A DNA stretch of 64,000 nucleotides from NCBI RefSeq assembly GCF_000725495.1, contig NZ_JNZD01000004.1, forward strand, positions 124,001 through 188,000, in the 5' to 3' direction. Within the stretch, counting starts at the first letter, position 1. The number at the start of each line of letters is the position of its first letter. The position numbers were made by a program, and so were the translations under genes. Shown here one piece after another: positions 38,528 through 47,292 of the stretch. The stretch comes from Streptomyces aureus. GTDB taxonomy: Bacteria > Actinomycetota > Actinomycetes > Streptomycetales > Streptomycetaceae. The notes under the pieces were generated by a model, which saw only the letters and a program-made list of their open reading frames with translations, was not told the origin of the DNA and ran no database searches.

Positions 38528-41131
38528 TCAGGAGCAACCGGCCGGTACCGCCTGCGACGCGTCGTGGATCAGCGCCTCGTGGGCGGCCTTGAGCCGGGCC
38601 ACGTCGGGCTTGACCACGGAGCGGTCGTAGGTGATCAGGCCGTTCAGTTCTCCTTCCACGTCCGAGATCTGGGTGTAGACGGCGCCGTTGCCGCCCTTGC
38701 AGGCGAGCTTGTGCACCTCGGCGAGCCGGGCGAGGTAGTCGTCGGTGTACGCCGAGGGGTCGACGTCCACGTAGGACTGCTGCACGGACCAGGCGTGTCC
38801 GGGCACCGCGAGTCCGAGACCGCCGTACTCGCCGCTGACCAGGGCCCGTTTGCCGTCCGGGTTCGGTGGCAGCGCGGGGCTCGGGTAGCCGTGTTCGTCG
38901 ATGATGTCGCCGGTGCCGCCGTCCACGCCGAGGTTGATGCCGGACATGGAGTTGACGAGGCGGGTCGGGTCCCAGGCCTTGGCCTGGTCGGCGATGCGGG
39001 CCTCGTCGTACTGGCCCCAGCCCTCGTTGAAGGTGACCCACATGACGACCGAGGGGCTGCTGATGTGCTCGTCGATCATCTGCTTCATCTCGCGCTCGTA
39101 CTCGGCGCGGGAGGCTGCGCCGGGATCGACCCCGGCGGTCATGGCGGGCATGTCCTGCCAGACCATGAGGCCGAGCCGGTCGGCCCAGTAGAACCAGCGG
39201 TCGGGTTCCACCTTGATGTGTTTGCGGACCGCGTTGAAGCCCATGTTCTTGTGCATCTTCAGGTCGTAGGAGAGGGCTTCGTCCGTGGGCGCGGTGTAGA
39301 GGCCGTCGGGCCAGAAGCCCTGGTCGAGGGTGGCCATCATGAAGACGGGCTTGCCGTTGAGGACGGTGCGCGGGGTTCCGTTCACCTGCTCGACGGCGAT
39401 GGACCGCATGCCGAAGTAGCTGCCGACGCGGTCGGCGCCGACGCTCACCTTCAGGTCGTAGAGGAAGGGGTCGTCGGGTGACCACAGGTGCGGGTCGGTG
39501 ATCCGCACGACGAGCGGCTGCCCGGTGCGGCCCTTGACGGTGGCGACCTTGCGGTGACCGGCGTACGCGGTGGCGGTGACCGGCACTCCGTCCTTGACGC
39601 CCTTCGGCTCGACGGTGAGCGTGCCGTTCTTGACGTCCGGCGTCAGTTTGAGCGAGTCGACGTGGTCGGCGGCCACGGGCTCCATCCACACGGTCTGCCA
39701 GATGCCGGAGGAGGGGGTGTACCAGATGCCGCTGGGGTCGAGGCGCTGCTTGCCGACCGGCGGGTTCTCACCGTTCTGGGCGTCGGTCGGGTCGTAGACG
39801 CCGACGATCAGTTCCTGGGTGCGGCCGGGCTTGAGCGCCTTGGTGATGTCGGCGCTGAACTTGTCGTAGCCGCCCTGGTGTTCGGCGACCTTGGTGCCGT
39901 TGACGTAGACCTCGGCCCGCCAGTCGACGGCGCCGAAGTTGAGCTGGAGGTGCTTGCCGCCGCCGACCTTCCAGTCGGAGGGAACGGTGAAGGTGCGCCG
40001 GTACCACATGCGGTCCTCGTGCCGTTCGATGCCGGAGAGCTGGGACTCCACCGGGTAGGGCACGCGGATCTTCTCGGCGAGCTTCCTGCCGACCGGGGGC
40101 TGTTCGCCGGCCTGGGCGGCGGCGAACTGCCAGGAGCCGTTCAGGCTGCGCCAGTCGGAGCGGGTGAGCTGGGGCCGGGGGTACTCCGTGCGGGCCTTGC
40201 CGGCGTCGACCTGGTCGGCCCACTTGGTGCGCAGCTCATGGGTGGAGCGGTTGGGACCGCTGCTCCAGAAGGCGCTGACAACGTTGCCGTTCGTGCCGGA
40301 GAGACCGCCCTTGCCGTCGTAGCGCAGGTCGGCGGTACCCCTGGCCGTGCCGGTCTTGTTGCCGACGACGGGTTCCTTCAGGCCGACGATGAGCGACCTG
40401 GGGTCGGTGGGGTCCAGCTTCGCGGAGGACAGGGGCCACTTGGCACCGCCGATGACGGCTTCGACGTGGTCGGTGAGACCCGCCGGGGGTGCGGTGAGCG
40501 GCTGGGCGAAGTCGAGGCGCAGGGTGCGTCCGTCGCCCTGGACCGCGGTGGCGATCGCTCCGTCGTAGGCGTAGCCGTCGGGGAGCCGGAGGGCCGACTG
40601 GGGGACGGCGGTCTTGGTGCCGCCGGGCGGGGTCCAGCGCAGATGGAGGTTGGAGCCGCCGAAGTGCTCGAAGTACTCGACCTTGATGTCGTAGGCCTGT
40701 CCGGCGGTCAGGTCGATGGGCTGGGAGGTCTGCTCGCGGTCCCAGTCGTCGACCCAGTGGTCGATGGCGAGGTGCCCGTCGATCCAGAGCCGGAAGCCGT
40801 TGTCGCCGATGACCGAGAACGTGTGGGCGCCGGTCTTCTCGGGGACGATCCGGCCGGTCCAGCGGACGTTGACGTCGTCCGACTGTCCGGTGGCGAAGGC
40901 CAGCCGGGGCTCCAGGTTGTCGAAATCGAGATTGGTGTCTAATCCGGTGGCTTTGAGCTCGTGGAAGTCGAAGGCGCCCGGGGCGGACTGGGTGTAGTAC
41001 TCGCCCTTCAGGCCGTGCACTTCGACGGGGTCGTTCGCGGCTGTGGCGGCGGGGGTCGCGGTGAGTCCCGCGAGGCCCAGTACGGCGACGAACAGGAGTG
41101 CCATATGGGTTCGGAGTCTGCTTTTGCGCAC
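38528..41131 (-). CDS. Secreted glycoside hydrolase family 2 enzyme with PA14 domain
   Basis: The 867-residue protein has a signal peptide (1-32, cut near ATAA/ND), a PA14 carbohydrate-binding domain (about 42-180), the GH2 jelly-roll (about 325-485), an Ig-like domain and the TIM barrel (about 585-850). The catalytic acid/base is Glu703 in TFNEGWG and the nucleophile probably Glu768 in SGEYGG. GH2 enzymes cut beta-galactosides, beta-glucuronides, beta-mannosides and, as I recall for some Streptomyces members, beta-galactofuranosides. GTG 41131 follows AAGGAGG. A LacI-type operator lies upstream, shared with the sugar importer. I infer it frees the sugar that the importer takes up. Confidence 0.92.
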   Translation of the reverse strand: MRKSRLRTHMALLFVAVLGLAGLTATPAATAANDPVEVHGLKGEYYTQSAPGAFDFHELKATGLDTNLDFDNLEPRLAFATGQSDDVNVRWTGRIVPEKTGAHTFSVIGDNGFRLWIDGHLAIDHWVDDWDREQTSQPIDLTAGQAYDIKVEYFEHFGGSNLHLRWTPPGGTKTAVPQSALRLPDGYAYDGAIATAVQGDGRTLRLDFAQPLTAPPAGLTDHVEAVIGGAKWPLSSAKLDPTDPRSLIVGLKEPVVGNKTGTARGTADLRYDGKGGLSGTNGNVVSAFWSSGPNRSTHELRTKWADQVDAGKARTEYPRPQLTRSDWRSLNGSWQFAAAQAGEQPPVGRKLAEKIRVPYPVESQLSGIERHEDRMWYRRTFTVPSDWKVGGGKHLQLNFGAVDWRAEVYVNGTKVAEHQGGYDKFSADITKALKPGRTQELIVGVYDPTDAQNGENPPVGKQRLDPSGIWYTPSSGIWQTVWMEPVAADHVDSLKLTPDVKNGTLTVEPKGVKDGVPVTATAYAGHRKVATVKGRTGQPLVVRITDPHLWSPDDPFLYDLKVSVGADRVGSYFGMRSIAVEQVNGTPRTVLNGKPVFMMATLDQGFWPDGLYTAPTDEALSYDLKMHKNMGFNAVRKHIKVEPDRWFYWADRLGLMVWQDMPAMTAGVDPGAASRAEYEREMKQMIDEHISSPSVVMWVTFNEGWGQYDEARIADQAKAWDPTRLVNSMSGINLGVDGGTGDIIDEHGYPSPALPPNPDGKRALVSGEYGGLGLAVPGHAWSVQQSYVDVDPSAYTDDYLARLAEVHKLACKGGNGAVYTQISDVEGELNGLITYDRSVVKPDVARLKAAHEALIHDASQAVPAGCS

Positions 41132-41176
41132 GGATCCTCCTTGGCTGAGGAAGGGTGGCGGCTCGTTGCTTCAGTC

Positions 41177-41192
41177 TGTACAACGTTGGAAG
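41177..41192. promoter_or_regulatory. LacI-type operator, CAACGTTG core, between glycosidase and lacI
   Basis: tgtacaacgttggaag contains the 8-bp palindrome CAACGTTG. The reverse strand of the site at 42337-42352 shares TACAWCGTTGGAAG with it. It lies 45 nt upstream of the glycosidase start and 99 nt upstream of the lacI start. Confidence 0.75.
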
Positions 41193-41290
41193 TAGCGGGA
41201 GTGGGCATCACAGCACGGGTCCCGGCCTCTGTCCAGGGTCATGACAAACGCCCAGGTGGCAGGAGCGCACATCGATGAAGAGGAGATCCC

Positions 41291-42304
41291 TTGCGGGTCA
41301 GCCTGAAGGACGTCGCGGAGCACGCCGGCGTCTCGATCAAGACGGTTTCGAACGTCGTGAACAACTATCCGCACGTCACCCCGGCCATGCGGGCCCGGGT
41401 CCAGGAGGCCATCGACGAACTGGGCTACCGGCCGAATCTGACGGCCCGTCACCTGCGCAAAGGACGCACGGGCATCATCGCCCTCGCCGTCCCCGAGCTG
41501 GGCAACCCGTACTTCGCCGAACTGGCGGGGGCCGTCATCGACGCGGCCGCCGAGCACGAGTTCACGGTGCTGCTCGACCACACCCGCGGCGACCGTGAGC
41601 AGGAGGTGCTGGTCAGCCAGGGCTTCCGGGCCAACGTGATCGACGGTCTGATCCTCAGCCCGCTGGAGCTGGAGGACGAGGACCTGCGCTCACGTACCGA
41701 CGACGTGCCGCTGGTGCTGCTCGGCGAGCGGGAGTACGAACTGCCCTACGACCACATCGCCATCGACAACGTGTCGGCCGCACGGAGCGCCGTACGTCAT
41801 CTGCTGAGCCGGGGACGCCAGCGGATCGCCTACCTCGGGGCCCGTACGGATTCGGCCAACCGTCCGGCGCATCTGCGACTGGCGGGCTGGCGCGAGGAGC
41901 TGACGGAGGCCGGGGTGCCCGCGCCCGACGAGCTCGTGGTGCCGGTCGGGGGCTGGGACCGGGACGAGGGCGCGCGGGCCATGGCCCGGCTGCTGGACTC
42001 CGGGGTCCGTCCCGACGCAGTCTTCGCGTACAACGACCTGGTCGCGATCGGTGCGATGCGGGTGCTGCACGAGCGGGGCCTGAGGGTGCCCTGGGACGTG
42101 GCGGTGGTGGGTTTCGACGACATCGAGGAGGGCCGGTTCGGGGCGGTCACGCTGACGACGATCTCGCCGGACAAGCAGGCCATCGCACGGATGGCGGTGG
42201 CCTCGCTGCTGCGCAGTCTGTCGGGCCGGACCGAGCCCGGCGGACGTGAACTGACCGCGGATTTCAGGCTCATCGAGCGCGAGAGCACGCTGGGCCGGCG
42301 CTGA
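41291..42304 (+). CDS. LacI family transcriptional regulator
   Basis: The 337-residue repressor has a LacI helix-turn-helix (VSLKDVAEHAGVSIKTVSNVVNNY at 3-26) and hinge (RARVQEAIDELGYRPNLTARHLRKG), then a periplasmic-binding-protein-like sensor with VVGFDDIEEGRFGAVTLTTIS. The TTG start follows GAGGAG; an upstream ATG at 41275 is in another frame. It lies between the secreted glycosidase (divergent) and the sugar ABC importer (same strand) and has matching operators on both sides, so it is the likely repressor of the locus, relieved by the imported sugar. Confidence 0.93.
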   Translation: MRVSLKDVAEHAGVSIKTVSNVVNNYPHVTPAMRARVQEAIDELGYRPNLTARHLRKGRTGIIALAVPELGNPYFAELAGAVIDAAAEHEFTVLLDHTRGDREQEVLVSQGFRANVIDGLILSPLELEDEDLRSRTDDVPLVLLGEREYELPYDHIAIDNVSAARSAVRHLLSRGRQRIAYLGARTDSANRPAHLRLAGWREELTEAGVPAPDELVVPVGGWDRDEGARAMARLLDSGVRPDAVFAYNDLVAIGAMRVLHERGLRVPWDVAVVGFDDIEEGRFGAVTLTTISPDKQAIARMAVASLLRSLSGRTEPGGRELTADFRLIERESTLGRR

Positions 42305-42325
42305 CGGGATTTCGGACGGAGGGGC

Positions 42326-42354
42326 TTTACAGGTCTCTTCCAACGATGTAAAAA
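42326..42354 (+). promoter_or_regulatory. Promoter TTTACA-N17-TAAAAA of the sugar importer operon
   Basis: The -35 (42326-42331) and -10 (42349-42354) have an optimal 17-nt spacer. The LacI operator copy occupies most of the spacer and overlaps the -10. Confidence 0.7.
42337..42352. promoter_or_regulatory. LacI-type operator in the importer promoter
   Basis: cttccaacgatgtaaa is, on the opposite strand, tttacatcgttggaag, matching the site at 41177-41192 over TACAWCGTTGGAAG. It sits between -35 and -10. Confidence 0.75.
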
Positions 42355-42448
42355 CCTCCCCGGAACGACGAGTACACCGAGTTGACCGCAAGAGCCGATC
42401 ATCCCCGGGAGCGCTCTCAGCGCCGGGGCCGCGCCGTTTGGGGACTCC

Positions 42449-43549
42449 ATGAAGCCGCTCGCAGTACGTCACCGCACCTCCGCCAGAACTCTCCTCGCCA
42501 CCGGCCTCATCACGAGCCTTGCGCTCGTCTCCGGCTGCGCGAAGTCCGAGGACGACTCCGCGGACAAGGACAAGGGCTCCGCGAGCCAGAGCGACCAGGG
42601 GCAGGTCGTCGCCTCCCCGTCCACGGGCTCGGGCCCGACCTGCGCCATCGACGCCTACGGCGCCAAGAAGCTCGACCTGAAGTCGGCCACCGTCGGCTTC
42701 TCCCAGTCCGAGAAGGAGGCCAACCCCTTCCGGATCGCCGAGACCGCGTCGATCAAGGCCGAGGCGCAGAAGCAGGGCGTGAAACTGCTGACCGCCAACG
42801 CCCAGTCGCAGTTCTCCAAGCAGATCAGCGACGTGCAGGACCTGATCGCCAAGGGCGCCGACCTCCTGGTGATCGCCCCGCTCAACTCCGACGGCTGGGA
42901 GCCGGTCCTGCGCTCGGCCTCCGCCAAGCACATCCCGATCATCACGATCGACCGCAAGATCAACGCCACGGCCTGCAAGGACTATGTGAGCTTCATCGGC
43001 TCCGACTTCGTGGAGCAGGGCAAGCGGGCCGCGGACCAGATGATCGAATCGACCGGCGGGAAGGGCGAGATCGCCATCCTGCTCGGCGCCGCGGGCAACA
43101 ACGTGACGACCGAGCGCACCAAGGGCTTCGAGGACCGCATCAAGGAGAAGGCCCCCGGTCTCAAGATCGTCTTCAAGCAGACCGGCGACTTCGCCCGGGA
43201 GAAGGGCCAGTCGGTCACCGAGAACCTCATCCAGTCCAAGCCCGGCATCACCGGCATCTACGCCGAGAACGACGAGATGGGCCTCGGCGCGGTCAACGCC
43301 CTCAAGGGCGCCGGCAAGAAGCCGGGCCAGGTCAAGATCGTGACGATCGACGGCACCCGCAACGCCGTCCAGGGCATCGTCGACGGGTGGATCGACGGCG
43401 TCATCGAGTCCAACCCGCGTTTCGGCCCGCTCGCCTTCCAGACCCTGGACACCTTCACCAAGGGCGAGAAGGTCTCCCAGGACATCGTCATCCAGGACAG
43501 CGCGTACACCAAGGACAACGCCAAGGCCGGCCTGGGCAAGGCCTTCTGA
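42449..43549 (+). CDS. Sugar ABC transporter substrate-binding lipoprotein (YtfQ-like)
   Basis: The 366-residue protein has a lipoprotein signal with lipobox LVSGC (Cys30), a Ser/Asp/Lys-rich spacer, and a type I periplasmic-binding fold (from SATVGFSQSEKEANPFR). IAPLNSDGWEPVLRSA, PIITIDRKI and TIDGTRNAVQGIVDGW are the blocks seen in YtfQ-type furanose-binding proteins. It captures a sugar outside the cell and hands it to the permeases. GGGGAC precedes ATG 42449. It is first in a four-gene operon under a LacI-controlled promoter. Confidence 0.93.
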   Translation: MKPLAVRHRTSARTLLATGLITSLALVSGCAKSEDDSADKDKGSASQSDQGQVVASPSTGSGPTCAIDAYGAKKLDLKSATVGFSQSEKEANPFRIAETASIKAEAQKQGVKLLTANAQSQFSKQISDVQDLIAKGADLLVIAPLNSDGWEPVLRSASAKHIPIITIDRKINATACKDYVSFIGSDFVEQGKRAADQMIESTGGKGEIAILLGAAGNNVTTERTKGFEDRIKEKAPGLKIVFKQTGDFAREKGQSVTENLIQSKPGITGIYAENDEMGLGAVNALKGAGKKPGQVKIVTIDGTRNAVQGIVDGWIDGVIESNPRFGPLAFQTLDTFTKGEKVSQDIVIQDSAYTKDNAKAGLGKAF

Positions 43550-43550
43550 C

Positions 43551-45128
43551 ATGTTGTCAGTGACCGGCCTGTCGAAGACCTTCCCCGGCGTGAAGGCGCT
43601 GTCCTCCGTGGACTTCACCGCCCGCGCCGGGGAGGTGCACGCACTCATCGGTGAGAACGGTGCGGGCAAGTCGACGCTCATCAAGGTCCTCACCGGCGTC
43701 TACCAGCCCGACGAGGGCGAGGTGACGTACGACGGCGCCCCGGTCCGCTTCGCCACCCCGCTCCAGGCGCAGCACGCGGGAATCTCCACGATCTACCAAG
43801 AGGTCAACCTGGTCCCGCTGATGAGCGTGGCCCGCAACCTCTTCCTCGGCCGCGAACCCCGCGGCCGCCTCGGCCTGATCGACTTCCGGAGCATGCACCG
43901 GGGGGCCGAGGAGGCGCTGCGCGACCTCGGCCTGAGCGTCGACGTGCGCCGGCCGCTGCGTGAACTGGGCGTCGGCGCTCAGCAGATGGTGGCCCTCGCG
44001 CGGGCCGTCTCGGTCGACGCGCGGGTCGTCATCATGGACGAACCGACCTCCTCGCTCGAACCACGCGAGGTACGGACCCTGTTCGGGGTGATCCGGATGC
44101 TGCGCGAACGGGGCATCGCGGTGATCTACGTCAGCCACCGGCTCGACGAGCTGTACGAGATCTGTGACGCGGTCACCGTGCTGCGCGACGGCAAGGTCGT
44201 GCACACGGGCCGGATCGCCGAACTCGAACGGCTCAGGCTCGTGGCGCTGATGCTGGGGCGGGAGATCGCGGACGTACGGCAGGAGGGCCTGACCAAGTTC
44301 GCGGGCGGCCATGACACCGAGGCCGAACCCGTCCTGGAGGCACAGGACTTGACCGTACGTCACCATCTGCACGGAGTGTCCGTGTCGGTGCGCCCCGGTG
44401 AGGTGGTGGGCCTCGGCGGGCTTCTCGGATCGGGGCGCACCGAGACCGCCAAGGCCATCGCGGGCGCCCTGCCCACCGACTCCGGACGGGTCGTCGTGGC
44501 GGGCGTCCCCGTACGCACCGGTTCGACGCCCGCCGCGATCCGGGCCGGCATCAGCCTGCTGCCCGAGGACCGCAAGGCCGAGGGGATCGTGCCCGGACTC
44601 TCGGTCCGCGAGAACATCGCGCTCGCCGCGCTGCCCGGGCTCTCCCGCTTCGGCCTGGTCGACGAGGCACGGATCGACCGGATCGTCGAGACGTTCATGG
44701 AGCGGCTGCGGATCAAGGCGGCGAGCCCGCAGCAGAAGGTGGGCGAACTGTCCGGCGGCAACCAGCAGAAGGTGCTGCTGGCGCGCTGGCTGGCCATGCA
44801 GCCCAAGGTCCTGCTCCTCGACGAGCCGACCCGGGGCATCGACGTCGGCGCCAAGGCGGAGGTGCAGAAACTGATCGACGAACTGGCCGGAGACGGACTG
44901 GGCGTCCTGCTCATCTCCTCCGACCCCGAGGAACTGATCGAGGGCAGCGACCGGGTGATCGTCCTCAAGGACGGCGCGGTCGTGGAGGAACTGACCGGCG
45001 ACGCCGTCACCGAGGACCGGCTGATGCGCGCCATCGCCGGCGCGTCCACCGCGACGGCCACGACCGCCGCCGCCACCGTCACGGCCGCCGCCGGCGAGGA
45101 CACCGGCCCGGGAGGCCTTGATGACTGA
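43551..45128 (+). CDS. Sugar ABC transporter ATP-binding protein, two-domain (YtfR-like)
   Basis: The 525-residue ATPase contains two nucleotide-binding domains, as in RbsA/AraG/YtfR. Domain 1 has Walker A GENGAGKST and Walker B VVIMDEPTSSL; its signature region reads LGVGAQQMV rather than LSGGQ. Domain 2 has a degenerate Walker A GLLGSGRTET and a good signature ELSGGNQQKV with LLLDEPTRG. This asymmetry is normal for monosaccharide importers. It begins 1 nt after the previous stop codon and overlaps the next gene. The last 30 residues are an Ala/Thr-rich tail. Confidence 0.94.
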   Translation: MLSVTGLSKTFPGVKALSSVDFTARAGEVHALIGENGAGKSTLIKVLTGVYQPDEGEVTYDGAPVRFATPLQAQHAGISTIYQEVNLVPLMSVARNLFLGREPRGRLGLIDFRSMHRGAEEALRDLGLSVDVRRPLRELGVGAQQMVALARAVSVDARVVIMDEPTSSLEPREVRTLFGVIRMLRERGIAVIYVSHRLDELYEICDAVTVLRDGKVVHTGRIAELERLRLVALMLGREIADVRQEGLTKFAGGHDTEAEPVLEAQDLTVRHHLHGVSVSVRPGEVVGLGGLLGSGRTETAKAIAGALPTDSGRVVVAGVPVRTGSTPAAIRAGISLLPEDRKAEGIVPGLSVRENIALAALPGLSRFGLVDEARIDRIVETFMERLRIKAASPQQKVGELSGGNQQKVLLARWLAMQPKVLLLDEPTRGIDVGAKAEVQKLIDELAGDGLGVLLISSDPEELIEGSDRVIVLKDGAVVEELTGDAVTEDRLMRAIAGASTATATTAAATVTAAAGEDTGPGGLDD

Positions 45129-46083
45129 CCTGACACTCGGCCGGGTGACCGCCGACCGCGACCGGCTGCTCGCCCTGCTCCAGGAGTACGGCGTCTACCT
45201 CGGCGTGGTGGTCCTCCTCCTGGTCAACACCGTCTTCACCCCGCACTTCCTGTCCACGGAGAACTTCCGCACCCAGGCGGTCCAGGTCGCCCCGGTGCTG
45301 ATCGTGGCGCTCGGCATGGCGCTCGCGATCGGCAGCGAGGGCGTCGACCTCGCGGTGGGCTCGGTGATGGCCCTGTCCACCTCGCTCCTGTCCCTCTATC
45401 TCGGTTACGGGCCCGGGATCGCGGTCCTGATCGCGCTCGTGGGCGGGGCGGTGGTCGGCCTCGCGAACGGTTCGCTCATCGCGTTCGTCGGGGTCCAGCC
45501 GATCGTGGCGACCCTCGCCCTGATGGTGGCCGGGCGCGGACTGGCCCTCGTGCTGCTCCCCCAGCTCAAGGACGTCCACGACCCGGCCATGGCGGAACTG
45601 GGCTCCGGCGACGCGCTGGGCGTCCCCTACGTCGTCCTGATCGCGGCGGCCCTCGCCGTGCTCGTCGGCTTCGTCGTGCGCCGCACGACCTTCGGCCGCA
45701 GTCTCCTCGCCATCGGGGACAGCCGCCCCGCCGCCCGACTCGCCGGACTGCCGGTTCGCCGGGTGCTCATCCTCGTGTACGTGTGCTCGGGCGTCCTCGC
45801 GGCCGTCGCGGGGGTCCTCGCCACCGCCCGTCTCACCGCGAGCGACCCCTCCTCGCTCGGCAACCTCATGGAGCTGTCCGCCATCACCGCGGTCGTCGTC
45901 GGCGGGACACCGCTGAGCGGCGGGCGCATCCGGATCGGCGGCACGGTCGCGGGCGCGGTGCTCATCCAGCTGCTCACCACCACGCTCATCAAGCACGATC
46001 TGCCGCCGTCGTGGACCCAGATCGCCCAGGCCGTGGTGATCGTCCTCGCCGTCTACGCGGCACGGGAACGAGGAAAGCGATGA
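45121..46083 (+). CDS. Sugar ABC transporter permease 1 (YtfT-like)
   Basis: The 320-residue permease has about 8-10 TM helices of the BPD_transp_2 family, with the conserved EGVDLAVGSVMAL segment and AITAVVVGGTPLSGGRIRIGG near the C-terminus, as in RbsC/YtfT. ATG 45121 has GGGAGG at 5-nt spacing; the gene overlaps the ATPase gene by 8 nt. It pairs with the next permease to form a heterodimeric channel, as in the E. coli galactofuranose importer. Confidence 0.93.
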   Translation: MTDLTLGRVTADRDRLLALLQEYGVYLGVVVLLLVNTVFTPHFLSTENFRTQAVQVAPVLIVALGMALAIGSEGVDLAVGSVMALSTSLLSLYLGYGPGIAVLIALVGGAVVGLANGSLIAFVGVQPIVATLALMVAGRGLALVLLPQLKDVHDPAMAELGSGDALGVPYVVLIAAALAVLVGFVVRRTTFGRSLLAIGDSRPAARLAGLPVRRVLILVYVCSGVLAAVAGVLATARLTASDPSSLGNLMELSAITAVVVGGTPLSGGRIRIGGTVAGAVLIQLLTTTLIKHDLPPSWTQIAQAVVIVLAVYAARERGKR

Positions 46084-47102
46084 CGACCGACGTGGACATC
46101 CCGGTGCACGCGAAGGACACCACCGAGGAGGAGACGGCAGGCGCCGGCCGCTCCGAGCGGCTGAGCGCCCTGGCCCAGCAGCACGGCGCGCTGGTCACGC
46201 TGCTCGTCGCGATGGCCGTGGCGTCCCTCAGCTTCGACACCTTCCTGACCGGCGACAACCTGGAGAACATGGCGCTCTCCTCGGCGTTCCTCGCCGTGGT
46301 CGCGCTCGGCATGACCTACGTCATCATCACCGGCGGCATCGACCTGTCGGTCGGTTCGCTCTTCGCCCTCGGCGGAGTGCTCGCGGCCTGGGCCTCCCCA
46401 TACGGTTTCGTGGCGGCCCTGTTGCTGCCCCTGTTCGTCTGCGGACTGATCGGGTTCGTCAACGGCCTGCTGATCGCCCGGTCCCGTCTCGCCCCGTTCA
46501 TCGTCACACTGGCCTCGATGCTGGGGGCCCGGGGCATCCTGCTCTCCATCACCGACGAGGGCTCCACGACCTATCTCGTCGGCAAGGGCTCGTTCTTCGC
46601 GAAGCTCGGCCAGGGCTCGCTGCTCGGTGTCGGCGTGCCCGTGTGGATCACGGTCGTGCTGTTCGTGCTCGGCGCGGTGGTCCTGCGCCGCACCCGGTTC
46701 GGGCAGTACGTGTACGCGGTCGGCGGGAACGAGGACGCGGCGGCCCTGATGGGCGCCCCCGTGGCCCGTACGAAGATCTCCGTCTACACGCTCTCCGGGC
46801 TGTGCGCGGGACTCGCCGGGGCGCTCAACGCGGCGTGGCTCGCCTCGGGCGTCACGATCCTCGGCTCGGGCATGGAGCTGGACGCCATCTCCGCGGTCGT
46901 CATCGGCGGCACGCTCCTCACCGGCGGGTTCGGCTTCATCAGCGGGTCACTCGTCGGGGTGCTGCTCCTGAAGGTCATCCAGAACGTCATCAACCAGATC
47001 GGTTCCCTGGACTCCGCCTACCAACAGGTCGTCAGCGGCGCCTTCCTCGCGGTCGTCGTCGTCGCGCAGACCTGGCTGGGGCGGCGGCGCCGGGTGCTGT
47101 GA
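46080..47102 (+). CDS. Sugar ABC transporter permease 2 (YjfF-like)
   Basis: The 340-residue permease has an N-terminal cytosolic stretch of about 30 acidic residues, then TM helices with GGIDLSVGSLFALGG and AISAVVIGGTLLTGGFGFISG. The ATG overlaps the previous stop as ATGA, with GAGGAAA upstream. Two distinct RbsC-like permeases with one double ATPase is the layout of the YtfQ-YtfR-YtfT-YjfF importer, not of ribose or xylose systems that use one permease. A strong terminator follows. Confidence 0.93.
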   Translation: MTTDVDIPVHAKDTTEEETAGAGRSERLSALAQQHGALVTLLVAMAVASLSFDTFLTGDNLENMALSSAFLAVVALGMTYVIITGGIDLSVGSLFALGGVLAAWASPYGFVAALLLPLFVCGLIGFVNGLLIARSRLAPFIVTLASMLGARGILLSITDEGSTTYLVGKGSFFAKLGQGSLLGVGVPVWITVVLFVLGAVVLRRTRFGQYVYAVGGNEDAAALMGAPVARTKISVYTLSGLCAGLAGALNAAWLASGVTILGSGMELDAISAVVIGGTLLTGGFGFISGSLVGVLLLKVIQNVINQIGSLDSAYQQVVSGAFLAVVVVAQTWLGRRRRVL

Positions 47103-47128
47103 GGCGTGGAGCGCGTACACCTCCGGAA

Positions 47129-47166
47129 CACGGAAGACCCGCACCGGTCGGTGCGGGTCTTCCGTG
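47129..47166. terminator. 17-bp hairpin terminator of the sugar importer operon
   Basis: A perfect 17-bp stem (cacggaagacccgcacc and its complement) with a GGTC loop begins 26 nt after the last stop codon. It can also serve the convergent lamin-tail gene. Confidence 0.9.
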
Positions 47167-47292
47167 ACGACGGGACCCTGCGGGGATCCCGGCCTCATCG
47201 GGTCCGGGCGGGCCCGGGGCTACGGCCGGTCATCTCCCTGTCCTGAGCGGATCCCACCGAAGCGGACTCCGAACGGGATGCCCGGGGTGGGT

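Noticed and set aside
42300..42450. Riboswitch in the leader of the sugar importer operon
   Set aside because: The leader is short, and the visible signals (promoter plus LacI operator) explain regulation. No conserved aptamer core is recognisable.
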